The translations under genes and the position numbers were made by a program. A DNA stretch of 16,404 bases from CAZQYB01 sp964597535 (GTDB lineage: Bacteria; Planctomycetota; Phycisphaerae; Sedimentisphaerales; Anaerobacaceae), in NCBI GenBank assembly GCA_964597535.1, contig CAZQYB010000050.1:1-16404 (forward strand), written 5' to 3'. Below the pieces are notes generated by a model. It did no database searches. It saw only the letters and a list, made by a program, of their open reading frames with translations, and had not been told where the DNA came from. Below, piece by piece: positions 8,313 to 16,084 of the stretch (positions are counted from its first letter, which is position 1; each line of letters starts with the position of its first letter).

Positions 8313-8390
8313 AATTAGAGGCGGAGGTTAGGGTAAGGCTAAGGCATTGTTGTAAAGAGGAGTTCTGAATTGTAACGCAAAGGAGGCGTT

Positions 8391-9569
8391 GTGGCAGTGC
8401 CGGACTGGATTTGGCTGGTCTTTATTTTTGCGTTTGGCTGCTGCATAGGCAGTTTTCTGAACGTTGTCGTTTATCGGCTGCCTCGCGATAAATCGCTGGT
8501 AAGGCCGGGCTCGGCCTGTCCCGCGTGCGGGGAGCACATTCGTTTTTACGACAATATACCACTGATTTCCTGGCTGCTTTTGGGGCGAAAATGTCGCTAC
8601 TGTAAAGTGCCTATCTCGCCACGTTATTTCGTCATCGAGCTTCTGACCGGTCTGGTTTTCCTCGGCCTGTTCATTTTGTACTTCCGAGTTGATATACTTG
8701 CCGGTTTGCCGCCGTTTCTCGAAGGCGGGTGGTTTATTTACCTTCTGCACATTATTCTATTGGCTGCTTTGATTGCCGCCTCAGCAATAGATTTGGAATT
8801 GTGGCTCATCCCGCTTTCTATTTGCTGGTTTGGTACCGCAGCGGGTTTGATTGGCTCTGCGCTGGGCGTTTGTGTAATTGCCCCTAAGACCATCTTCGGC
8901 TATGCACTTCTGCCGAGCACTTCGGGTGATATTCTGAACTTGAAAGAGGTTACAATCGCTTCTTTGGCCGCTGGTGCGCTGATAGGACTGGCTATATCCC
9001 TGCTGCTTTTGGTAACCGGTTTAATCAAAAGAAGTTACGAATCGGAAAGTGCTCAGGATTCGCCTAATAACTCGGAAAAAGCGATTGAGCCACAATTCAA
9101 CCATCGCCTTGAGATATGCCGCGAAATCATCTTCTTACTGCCGATTATCATCTGTTCGGTCGGCTTTTATTCGCTCAGCCAAATATACCCACAAATACAT
9201 CACTGGTGGCTGAATCTTTCGCAAAACCCCGTCATTGCAGGGCTTCTGGGCAGCGTGTGGGGCTATTTCGTAGGCTGTGGGGTTGTTTGGGCCACCCGCA
9301 TTTTTGGTACACTGGGCTTCGGCAAAGAGGCAATGGGCCTTGGCGATGCGCATTTAATGGGGGCGGCAGGGACGGTAATAGGGCCGGTATTCGTGGTCAT
9401 CGCATTTTTTATTGCACCGTTTTTCGGCCTTATCTGGGCAGGATTTCAAATGTTTTTCAAAAAAACCAGACAAATTCCTTACGGTCCCTTCTTGTCTTTA
9501 GGCGTACTTGTTGTTATTATTTTTCACGACTGGATTATTGACTACCTGAACTTTATACGTTATCATTAG
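8391..9569 (+). CDS. pilD: Prepilin peptidase / N-methyltransferase (A24A family)
   Basis: This inner-membrane enzyme cleaves the leader of type IV prepilins and pseudopilins and methylates the new N-terminus. The N-terminal GCCIGSFLNVVVYRLPR block and the two zinc-binding CxxC pairs (CPAC at 43-46 and CRYC at 68-71) are intact, so the methyltransferase half is present. The two catalytic aspartates are visible: D134 in SAIDLELWLIP and D319 in MGLGDAHLMG. At 392 residues it is about 100 longer than the classical enzymes. The extra length lies between the aspartates and contains a charged segment (residues about 218-240) and an additional hydrophobic stretch. It starts at GTG preceded by AAGGAGG (8380-8386). 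A second in-frame GTG at 8397 is a possible start. The symbol is by family; gspO or comC would be equally valid names. Confidence 0.93.
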   Translation: MAVPDWIWLVFIFAFGCCIGSFLNVVVYRLPRDKSLVRPGSACPACGEHIRFYDNIPLISWLLLGRKCRYCKVPISPRYFVIELLTGLVFLGLFILYFRVDILAGLPPFLEGGWFIYLLHIILLAALIAASAIDLELWLIPLSICWFGTAAGLIGSALGVCVIAPKTIFGYALLPSTSGDILNLKEVTIASLAAGALIGLAISLLLLVTGLIKRSYESESAQDSPNNSEKAIEPQFNHRLEICREIIFLLPIIICSVGFYSLSQIYPQIHHWWLNLSQNPVIAGLLGSVWGYFVGCGVVWATRIFGTLGFGKEAMGLGDAHLMGAAGTVIGPVFVVIAFFIAPFFGLIWAGFQMFFKKTRQIPYGPFLSLGVLVVIIFHDWIIDYLNFIRYH

Positions 9570-9611
9570 AAAATTAAAAACGGATTGTCAATATTATAAG
9601 GAGATACCAAA

Positions 9612-10283
9612 ATGCGAAGTGCTAACGAAAAAACAATTATTCTGCTAATTTGTCTTGTATCAATTTTGCTTTTGTCCGGCTGTAGTGGTTTTCCTACCAA
9701 TTGGGAGCGAAAGTATAATTCTCTAAATGTGACGTATCAGAATCTAAATGGCAGGTTTGAACGCCTACAGTCAGAGAGGGGCCAGCTTACCGACCGGATT
9801 TCGCAAGACCAGCAGACAATCGCCGACCTCCAAAAACAGGTTGAAGAACGTAACCGAACCCCGGCCGAGGCCTCTGGTTTCGGGCAGGGTTACGATGTCG
9901 CCTTTGACACTGCGGCCGGAACGATTACGGTTACGCTTCCGAACACGATACTTTTTAGCTCCGGAAAAGCTACATTAAAAAAGGTGACCAATACCGACCT
10001 CAACCATATTCAGTCGGTATTGCAAAGCCGATACGCCGGCAGACAAATAGACGTAGTCGGCCATACGGATTCTGACCCTATCAAAAAATCGAAGTGGAAA
10101 GACAACTTGGAACTTTCAGCTCAACGTGCTCTTACGGTAACGAGATACTTAATTAAACGCGGCGTTCCCGAAGAGAAGATTCGAGCGGTCGGCTGTGGGC
10201 CGGCCAAGCCAATCGCCTCAAACGCAACCGCCAGCGGCAAAGCAAGAAATCGAAGAGTCGAAATCGTGGTTTATATGAGGTGA
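9612..10283 (+). CDS. OmpA-family lipoprotein, peptidoglycan-associated
   Basis: It is 223 residues with a lipoprotein signal: a hydrophobic core followed by LLLSGC, Cys24 being the lipidation site. Residues about 33-80 are a heptad-rich, Gln/Glu/Arg-rich coiled coil. From about residue 105 to the end lies an OmpA/MotB-type peptidoglycan-binding domain: LFSSGKATL, VVGHTDSDPI, LSAQRALTVTRYLIKRGV and the C-terminal NRRVEIVV. The expected role is to anchor the outer membrane to the cell wall. It resembles the Pal/MotB C-terminal family, but it is not convincingly Pal because no tol genes are nearby. AAGGAG (9598-9603) lies eight bases before the ATG. It follows the prepilin peptidase by 42 bases, so co-transcription is possible. 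It converges on comEC. Confidence 0.92.
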   Translation: MRSANEKTIILLICLVSILLLSGCSGFPTNWERKYNSLNVTYQNLNGRFERLQSERGQLTDRISQDQQTIADLQKQVEERNRTPAEASGFGQGYDVAFDTAAGTITVTLPNTILFSSGKATLKKVTNTDLNHIQSVLQSRYAGRQIDVVGHTDSDPIKKSKWKDNLELSAQRALTVTRYLIKRGVPEEKIRAVGCGPAKPIASNATASGKARNRRVEIVVYMR

Positions 10284-10288
10284 CATCT

Positions 10289-10306
10289 CGTATTGCGTAT
10301 TGCGTA
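10289..10306. repeat. Short heptanucleotide array, intergenic
   Basis: Two exact copies of CGTATTG are followed by CGTA, starting six bases after the stop codon of the OmpA-family gene. It is short and could be chance alone, but its 7-bp period matches four other arrays in the window. Confidence 0.6.
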
Positions 10307-10343
10307 AAAATCTTCTGTGCAATTCGGCAAACATAACGCACAG
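10305..10343 (-). terminator. Weak candidate terminator for comEC
   Basis: CTGTGC (10315-10320) pairs with GCACAG (10338-10343) across a 17-base loop. Read on the minus strand, a run of five T (10306-10310 as A on the plus strand) follows the stem after four bases. It lies just downstream of the comEC stop. A six-pair stem with this loop is marginal. Confidence 0.3.
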
Positions 10344-10345
10344 GC

Positions 10346-12958
10346 TCATTCTTGTCTGATAAGCGTTTCTACCTGTAACGCACCTTTTTTGTTGATGCGG
10401 GTAGTAATAGCTCCGTCTTTAGCTGTGTATAACCACTTCTGCTTATTTCCTTGTCTCTCGACTTGCTGTCTTTCATATTGACTTCGACCGCAACTGCATA
10501 TCAAAATGTCCGCGTCGATGATTCTGAGAAAATTGGCGTCCGTCGTGCTGATTGAGCCGTGATGGGGAACAACAACAGCATCGGCTCTGAGATTTGGAAA
10601 TATCCGAAGAAGCTCTTTTTGTGCAAATTTTTCAATATCGGAACACAAAAGTATTTTCTTGCCGGCAAATTCAATCAACGAAACCTGCGACTTGTCATTG
10701 TCGCTTAACTGCTCGTTCCGGGACATGTCTTCATTGGGCCAGAGCATTTTTATTTTGGCACTGCTCTCTACATTCACGTCTTTACCCAAGCGATGTATCT
10801 CAACCAAACTTTTCAGAGTTCCTGCTGTGCCCCATGGGTCTGTCTTGCTAAAAAAGGCATTATTGGCATAGACATTCCTGACCTTGCAGTATTCGACAAT
10901 CTCAGGAATACCGTTAATGTGGTCAACATCGTTATGACTAATGATAATTGCATCGATTTTATTTGTCCCTATGTAATCCAAAAAAGGCGCAACAACTCTC
11001 TGGCCTACATTGCTTTTGTACAAAGAGCCCGCATCAAATAAGATATTAGCGCTGCCCGGCAGTTGTGCGAGTATTGCCTGGCCGTGGCCAACATCCAGAC
11101 AGGTTAAAACCAGGTCGTCCCGATATGTCCTCTGCCACTTCGTAACGCCTAAAAAAGCAACTATCGCCAAGACCATCATCGTGCAGATTGCTTTTCTTAT
11201 TAAGGGCCGTCGAACATAAACAAAGCCGGCAAAAAGAACAAAACAGTAATACAAAATTACCGGCGTAAGTGGTACGTGCCCAATGAGTATTTGTGATATG
11301 TCCCAACTTCCAATATGCCAGCTTGCAATGTGCTCAACAATCCAAATGAGAGAAGCGGCTAATCCTGTCACAATTGCGCCCAGAAACGCCGCGACGGTGG
11401 GCAGCAGCAGCGACAGAATAATCTTCAAATAGCCGACAGTTAAGAGCAAAGCCACCAACGGAAAGGCAATCACAGTCCAGATACTCGTAAGCGGGTTAAT
11501 CGTATAAAAGTGATATAATAAAATGCCGGCGCCACCAAGCCACGCGGCAAGGCCTGTAGAAAATAATCGCAATAAATANNNNNNNNNNAAATATGGCCCC
11601 GGCCTCGAAATTATGCGAAAGAATGGTTTCGCTTTTGGAGCTTTCACACGCCAGGGCAAACCCGTTATTTTTTCATATAGAAAAAAGTGGATTCGGTTTG
11701 CAAAAAGCATAATCCCGAGCACCGATGCAAACGATAATTGCCAGCCGGCTTCGAACAAGGATGTTGGTCTTATCAGCAAAAGAATTATTGCAGCTAATGA
11801 AAGTGTGTTGAGGGGATTGGACTTGCGGCGGAAGAAAAATGACACGCAGAAAACAAAACATATAATGGCTGCCCTTAGTGTTGGTGGTCTCGGCGGGACA
11901 ATCAGCAGGAAAATACATATCGCGATTATACAAACAGCCGCCCGGCCACGCTTCATCAATCCTGCTGTCTTGCACAACCACCATATAATGCCTATCAAGA
12001 TACCGAGGTGCATTCCGGAAAGACTAATAAAGTGCAGCAGGCCTGTCCTGCGAAATGCCCTGTAAGTGCTGCTGTCGATATTCCGTCTATAGCCCAAGAG
12101 CAACGCTTCCAGCAGGCCTCGATTTCTGTCTTCCGGCGACAAGTCACCCAGCAACGCTTGTGTGGCTGTTTGCCGAAGTTTTCTTCGCAGTTTTGTGAAA
12201 AAACCAGCGGGGCTGCTTTCCCGCAACTCAATACCATTGCGCGACTTCACAGAAGCCGCGATAAAAACATTTTTCCGAGCTAAGTACTCAGCTACATTGA
12301 ATTGGCCCGGATTGGTCGGCTGTTTGAATCTATCCAGCCAGCAATACGCTTGAATGTAATCGCCTGTCTTTAAGTCCAGGACCGGCTCATCAACACGGAC
12401 GCGTACTGTTCCGGTTGCGTCTGACCAGCCATTGACAGCCTCTACTTGGTGCATCTTGAGATAAAAACTGGTGGTCGGGTCGGTGGGCTTAAACTTTGCA
12501 AATTCCCACTTCTGTTGCTCGATATACGGCTCAGTGACAATTAGCCCGCGAATTGTTGCGAGTTTGCGCTGGTCGGTAACGAAATTGCGAATATCATTCG
12601 GTGCGGGTTGACGGAAGCTGGCCAGCCGAACTGCACCAAGGCAGGTAAAACAAATCAGGGCACAGAAGCTCAAGAGCACAAGTGTGAAAGAGGTAAATTT
12701 GGCTCCTTTTGCGAATGCAAAGATTAGAACCGCTGCTATTGCACAAAAGGCAAGCAATATCAACCAGGACCAGAGAAACCGTGGCTCGTCGCTCGTGCCC
12801 CGTGACCCGATTACTGTGTTTTGGAACAGGATGCCTGCAATCAGGCCTGTTGCCGCAAACAGCAGGGGGGCTGTGGCTACGATTTGTTTGTAAGAAGTTA
12901 GCGGGCCGCCGGTGAGCTGTGCATCAATCAGGGCTAATTTTCGCTGGATGTCATCCAT
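10346..12958 (-). CDS. comEC: ComEC/Rec2 DNA-uptake channel with metallo-beta-lactamase domain
   Basis: This inner-membrane channel passes single-stranded DNA into the cytoplasm during natural transformation. In order it has two N-terminal membrane helices, a soluble DUF4131/OB-like region (TIRGLIVTEPYIE to TGDYIQAYCWLDRF), the Competence membrane domain (LLHFISLSGMHLGILIGIIWWL and many further helices), and a C-terminal metallo-beta-lactamase domain. The latter begins LTCLDVGHGQAILAQLPG and contains SHNDVDH (residues about 674-680, the metal-binding HxDxDH pattern) and HHG (about 799-801). Its 870 residues are within the family range. Ten N at 11579-11588 fall in the middle of the Competence domain but leave the frame intact. 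A heptanucleotide array lies in frame near the N-terminus. No clear Shine-Dalgarno sequence precedes the ATG at 12958. It is transcribed convergently to the OmpA-family gene and divergently from the GLUG genes. Confidence 0.94.
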   Translation of the reverse strand: MDDIQRKLALIDAQLTGGPLTSYKQIVATAPLLFAATGLIAGILFQNTVIGSRGTSDEPRFLWSWLILLAFCAIAAVLIFAFAKGAKFTSFTLVLLSFCALICFTCLGAVRLASFRQPAPNDIRNFVTDQRKLATIRGLIVTEPYIEQQKWEFAKFKPTDPTTSFYLKMHQVEAVNGWSDATGTVRVRVDEPVLDLKTGDYIQAYCWLDRFKQPTNPGQFNVAEYLARKNVFIAASVKSRNGIELRESSPAGFFTKLRRKLRQTATQALLGDLSPEDRNRGLLEALLLGYRRNIDSSTYRAFRRTGLLHFISLSGMHLGILIGIIWWLCKTAGLMKRGRAAVCIIAICIFLLIVPPRPPTLRAAIICFVFCVSFFFRRKSNPLNTLSLAAIILLLIRPTSLFEAGWQLSFASVLGIMLFANRIHFFLYEKITGLPWRVKAPKAKPFFRIISRPGPYXXXXYLLRLFSTGLAAWLGGAGILLYHFYTINPLTSIWTVIAFPLVALLLTVGYLKIILSLLLPTVAAFLGAIVTGLAASLIWIVEHIASWHIGSWDISQILIGHVPLTPVILYYCFVLFAGFVYVRRPLIRKAICTMMVLAIVAFLGVTKWQRTYRDDLVLTCLDVGHGQAILAQLPGSANILFDAGSLYKSNVGQRVVAPFLDYIGTNKIDAIIISHNDVDHINGIPEIVEYCKVRNVYANNAFFSKTDPWGTAGTLKSLVEIHRLGKDVNVESSAKIKMLWPNEDMSRNEQLSDNDKSQVSLIEFAGKKILLCSDIEKFAQKELLRIFPNLRADAVVVPHHGSISTTDANFLRIIDADILICSCGRSQYERQQVERQGNKQKWLYTAKDGAITTRINKKGALQVETLIRQE
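11579..11588. other. Assembly gap (10 N) inside comEC
   Basis: Exactly ten unresolved bases interrupt the Competence domain. Sequence on both sides reads in the same comEC frame, between ISRPGPY and YLLRLFSTGLAAWLG. This is the point where the family has a short loop between helices, so little coding sequence seems to be missing. Confidence 0.97.
12780..12809. repeat. Heptanucleotide array inside comEC
   Basis: Four consecutive 7-bp words of the form CGTGRCY (for example CGTGGCT and CGTGACC) plus two further bases. The array is in frame and encodes GSRGTSDEPR in the loop between the first two predicted membrane helices of ComEC. The words are nearly the same as those at 16269-16300. Confidence 0.75.
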
Positions 12959-12968
12959 AGCATAAAAA

Positions 12969-13003
12969 GACTACTGGCTCAAGACCCAGGATTCAAGACG
13001 AAT
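12969..13003. repeat. Heptanucleotide array between comEC and the GLUG operon
   Basis: Five consecutive 7-bp words, each beginning GA or GG (for example GGCTCAA and GATTCAA). On the minus strand the array contains the word GTCTTGA twice, 14 bases apart, and the same word occurs in the array at 16014-16070. It lies directly upstream of the comEC start codon and about 65 bases before the -35 of the GLUG promoter. Confidence 0.7.
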
Positions 13004-13068
13004 TTTGCTGAGAAAATGCAGATAATCTCCACGCGGTCGTTGCTGTGTTCCTGTGGGTGGATTTTTGC

Positions 13069-13097
13069 TTGACATAGGCCTAAAGTAGATATAGAAT
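13069..13097 (+). promoter_or_regulatory. Near-consensus sigma-70 promoter for the GLUG gene pair
   Basis: A perfect -35 TTGACA (13069-13074) and a -10 TAGAAT (13092-13097, 5 of 6) are separated by exactly 17 bp. Transcription would begin near 13104, leaving a leader of about 34 bases before the ATG at 13138. It is the best promoter match in the window. Confidence 0.75.
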
Positions 13098-13137
13098 GTA
13101 AATTGCTACTATGGTTTGAAAAGCGAGGAGCACCAAA

Positions 13138-14556
13138 ATGAAAGGTGAATCAATTCTTGCATTGGCGGTCGTAGTTTTGCTGGCGGGGTTGTCGGGGAGT
13201 GTCTGGGCCGGCACTTACAGCGGGGGGACGGGTGAGCCGAACGACCCGTATAGAATAGCCACGGCGAATGATTTGAACGATATCGGCAACCATATTGAAG
13301 ATTTAAATAAGCACTTTGTGATGGTCAATGACATCAACCTCGCCGACTACAGCGGCGCGCAGTTCAATATCATTGGAAATGATGGCAATGCCTTTACCGG
13401 CGTCTTTGACGGTAACGCCAACTCCATTTCGAATTTCTCATACGAGATTAGTAGCGGTTCTAATATTGCTCTTTTTCGTAGCATCGACGATCCGAACGCA
13501 GTGATAAGGAACCTTACGTTGGTCGATCCCAATGTTAATGGTGGAACCGGTGACCGTGTCGCGGCTCTTGTTGGTGAATTGGCTAATGGGACCATTTCAG
13601 GCTGTTCTGTTCAGGGTGGGAGTGTTTCAGGGAGACACTGCGTTGGTGGGTTGATTGGGGACGCTGCGGGATCGAGTCCTCTATATATCATCAATTGTTC
13701 GGCGGACGTTAACGTAACTACAACCGGCTTTTTTGCAGGTGGATTAGTGGGGTATTGGAGTAATGGCATCATCTCAGGTTGTTTCGGGACGGGTGATATA
13801 AAAGGTTCTTTCTGTGTCGGTGGCCTTGTAGGTTCCAATCGTGACGGACTAATCATTAGTTCTTATGCAACCGGCAGTGTCTGGTGCGATGAAAACCTTG
13901 CAGGCGGACTCTCGGGTCGTAGTTCGGTTTCGTACATTGTTAGTTGCTATGCCACCGGTACAGCTAGTGGGTCATCAGGATGTTTTTATATTGGTGGATT
14001 AGTCGGACATATTGATCAAGGAAGTGTTGCCGAATGCTATGCGACCGGCGATGTCGGTGGAATTGGATTGAATGATGTTGGTGGACTTGCTGGGTATCAC
14101 AAAGGGTCGTCGCCTTTCGATGAAGGTGTTATGAACTGTTATGCCACTGGCTCTGTTAGGGGTGATTCCAGAATAGGTGGTTTGATCGGTGTAAATTATG
14201 GGTCTGTTTACAATTGCTATGCTGCCGGAATCGTTGACGGCAACAATTTGATTGGCGGGTTGGGCGGCATCGGGGGTGACTGTACAATGAGTTTCTGGGA
14301 TCAGACAGTGAATCCCGATGTGAATGGCGTCGGAATCGGCAGCGATCCAAACGTAATAGGCAAATCAACTGCGGAGATGATGGCGGAAAACACGTTTAGC
14401 GACGCGGGATGGGATTTTGTGGAGGTGTGGGGGATTGGGGAGAATCAGACGTATCCGTTTTTGAGGGTATATCCTCCGGGGGATTTGAATCACGATAAGA
14501 TTGTCAATTTTGAAGATGTGGCGATATTAGCTAACCACTGGCTGGAGGAAAAGTAA
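13138..14556 (+). CDS. Secreted GLUG-repeat protein with C-terminal half-dockerin
   Basis: It is 472 residues with a signal peptide (hydrophobic ILALAVVVLLAG, cleavage near VWAG). A conserved mature N-terminus follows (GTYSGGTGEPNDPYRI and NDLNDIGNH). Residues about 140-375 hold nine GLUG-type repeats, each with a GGL-G core (for example VGGLIG, AGGLVG, IGGLVG) followed by a CYATG-like element; these form a beta-helix-like stalk. After an STAEM segment the protein ends in a single dockerin-like calcium loop, GDLNHDKIVNFEDVAILANHWL (residues 448-470), with Lys where Gly is usual. GLUG repeats occur in secreted surface, adhesin and protease-associated proteins. The half-dockerin suggests attachment to a partner or to the envelope, although no cohesin is visible here. 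GAGGAG (13125-13130) lies seven bases before the ATG. The gene is the first of a tandem pair. Confidence 0.9.
   Translation: MKGESILALAVVVLLAGLSGSVWAGTYSGGTGEPNDPYRIATANDLNDIGNHIEDLNKHFVMVNDINLADYSGAQFNIIGNDGNAFTGVFDGNANSISNFSYEISSGSNIALFRSIDDPNAVIRNLTLVDPNVNGGTGDRVAALVGELANGTISGCSVQGGSVSGRHCVGGLIGDAAGSSPLYIINCSADVNVTTTGFFAGGLVGYWSNGIISGCFGTGDIKGSFCVGGLVGSNRDGLIISSYATGSVWCDENLAGGLSGRSSVSYIVSCYATGTASGSSGCFYIGGLVGHIDQGSVAECYATGDVGGIGLNDVGGLAGYHKGSSPFDEGVMNCYATGSVRGDSRIGGLIGVNYGSVYNCYAAGIVDGNNLIGGLGGIGGDCTMSFWDQTVNPDVNGVGIGSDPNVIGKSTAEMMAENTFSDAGWDFVEVWGIGENQTYPFLRVYPPGDLNHDKIVNFEDVAILANHWLEEK
14544..14548 (+). promoter_or_regulatory. Ribosome binding site of the second GLUG gene, inside the end of the first
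   Basis: GGAGG lies within the last codons of the first GLUG gene and ten bases before the ATG at 14559. Only two bases separate the stop and start codons. This arrangement implies one transcript and probable translational coupling. Confidence 0.65.
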
Positions 14557-14558
14557 AA

Positions 14559-15992
14559 ATGAGGGCAAGAGCTATTGTTTTGATTTTGGTTGGAGCATTT
14601 GGATTGGCGGGTAGCGCCACGGCCGGGACTTACAGCGGGGGGACGGGTGAGCCGAACGATCCGTATCGGATTGAAACACCAAACGATTTGAACGACATCG
14701 GCAACCATCCGGAAGACCGGGACAAGCATTTTATACTCGTAAACGATATCAATCTGGCTGAATATACTGGGACACAGTTTAATATTATTGAAGATTTCAC
14801 TGGTTCTTTTGATGGAAATGATCACTCAGTTCATAATTTTAGCTACTATTCGCCAAATGCCGACTCCATCGGTATATTCCGACACCTAAATGGCCCAAAT
14901 GCTATTGTAATGAATTTAAAAATAGTTGATCCTAATATTACCGCAAGAGGTTTTATTGGTGGATTAGCAGGTAGCGTTTCGAATGGTGGGGTTTTGAACA
15001 ATTGTGCAGTTCAAGGAGGGAAAATATCATCCTCGTCATCAAGTGCAACTGCTTATGCTATCGGGGGGCTTACAGGAGCTGTTGACCATGGTGGAACTAT
15101 TTCGAATTGTTATTCAACGAGCGATGTTAACGGAATCGAAAATATTGGCGGATTAATTGGTGAAATTGATGAAGATGTTGTGGTATCAAACTCCTTTGCT
15201 ACAGGCACTGTAAGAGGACTGACCAACGTTGGCGGATTGATAGGCAATAACCGGGGTGTGGTTTCCCAATGTTCTGCCACAGGTCATGTTATCGGAAATA
15301 CTCATACGGGAGGCCTGATTGGGTACAGTAGAAAAACGATTTCATTTTCTTATGCAAACGGGGCCGTAGACGGAAATGAGCATACTGGTGGACTTGTTGG
15401 ATATAACGAGGGGGGTATTACGCAAAATGGTAAATCAATTTCGAATTGCTTTGCAGCAGGTTCTGTCAACGGCGGAGATTATACAGGGGGTTTGGTAGGG
15501 TCAAATGAAGGATCTATCTCAGATTCATACTCGTGGGGAGTTGTGGATGGGAACACAGCCGGTGGTTTTGCAGGATTTAATATAGGTTTAGTTTCATATT
15601 GTTATTCCTCAGGCCGTGTTACAGGAGATGAATATGCAACAGGTGGATTTGTTGGCGAAGACCATGCCAACTCTTACGAAAACTGCTTTTGGGACAAAAC
15701 GATAAATTCATCAGTTCAGGGTGCTGGCCATCCAATTTGCAGAGACTTCCCTGAATATTGTCTTGAGCCTTGGCCAGACCCACAAGGTCTGTTCGGAAAG
15801 TCAACAGCCGAGATGCAGACCGAAAGCACGTTTACAGACTGGGATTTTGTGGAAATATGGAATATCGGGGAAAATCAGACGTATCCGTATTTGAGGGTTT
15901 ATTCGGCGGGGGATTTGAACCATGACGGCGTTGTTGATATGCGCGACTTTGCAATTCTGGCTTTGCACTGGCTTGAAGGTACTGAGCCGTAA
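14559..15992 (+). CDS. Second secreted GLUG-repeat protein with C-terminal half-dockerin (tandem paralogue)
   Basis: It is 477 residues with the same architecture as its upstream neighbour. The signal peptide (core AIVLILVGAFGLAG, cleavage near ATAG) is followed by the same GTYSGGTGEPNDPYRI and NDLNDIGNH blocks. Nine GLUG-type repeats (for example IGGLAG, VGGLIG, TGGLVG) precede the STAEM segment. The half-dockerin GDLNHDGVVDMRDFAILALHW (residues from 451) has the usual Gly in the calcium loop, unlike its neighbour. A 32-bp stretch near the 5' end (14628-14659) is identical to 13213-13244, and the 3' ends are also close, whereas the repeat regions differ strongly. The last GLUG units have drifted (AGGFAG, TGGFVG). 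It is expressed from the same promoter by coupling. It is probably a surface or matrix protein; the ligand is unknown. Confidence 0.9.
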   Translation: MRARAIVLILVGAFGLAGSATAGTYSGGTGEPNDPYRIETPNDLNDIGNHPEDRDKHFILVNDINLAEYTGTQFNIIEDFTGSFDGNDHSVHNFSYYSPNADSIGIFRHLNGPNAIVMNLKIVDPNITARGFIGGLAGSVSNGGVLNNCAVQGGKISSSSSSATAYAIGGLTGAVDHGGTISNCYSTSDVNGIENIGGLIGEIDEDVVVSNSFATGTVRGLTNVGGLIGNNRGVVSQCSATGHVIGNTHTGGLIGYSRKTISFSYANGAVDGNEHTGGLVGYNEGGITQNGKSISNCFAAGSVNGGDYTGGLVGSNEGSISDSYSWGVVDGNTAGGFAGFNIGLVSYCYSSGRVTGDEYATGGFVGEDHANSYENCFWDKTINSSVQGAGHPICRDFPEYCLEPWPDPQGLFGKSTAEMQTESTFTDWDFVEIWNIGENQTYPYLRVYSAGDLNHDGVVDMRDFAILALHWLEGTEP

Positions 15993-16013
15993 ATATATTA
16001 GACTCCGGAAATA

Positions 16014-16070
16014 GTCGTTGGTCTTGAGTCTCCGGTCTATGAACTACACGCTATGAACCACGAACTATTT
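16014..16070. repeat. Long degenerate heptanucleotide array downstream of the GLUG genes
   Basis: About eight consecutive 7-bp words cover this stretch. The first four begin GTC (for example GTCTTGA and GTCTATG); the following ones alternate CTATGAA-like and CCACGAA-like words. It starts 21 bases after the second GLUG stop codon. The 122 bases between that stop and the end of serS hold this array and part of the inverted-repeat element, and no gene. Confidence 0.7.
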
Positions 16071-16084
16071 TTTCTTTTCTACCC

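Noticed and set aside
8313..8390. Purine-rich stretch before the prepilin peptidase as a further heptamer array
   Set aside because: GGTTAGGG- and AAGGCT-like words occur but do not hold a consistent 7-bp period.
11523..12065. Plus-strand open frame of 180 codons crossing the N gap
   Set aside because: It is antisense to the Competence domain of comEC, and its length depends on the N-run being read through.
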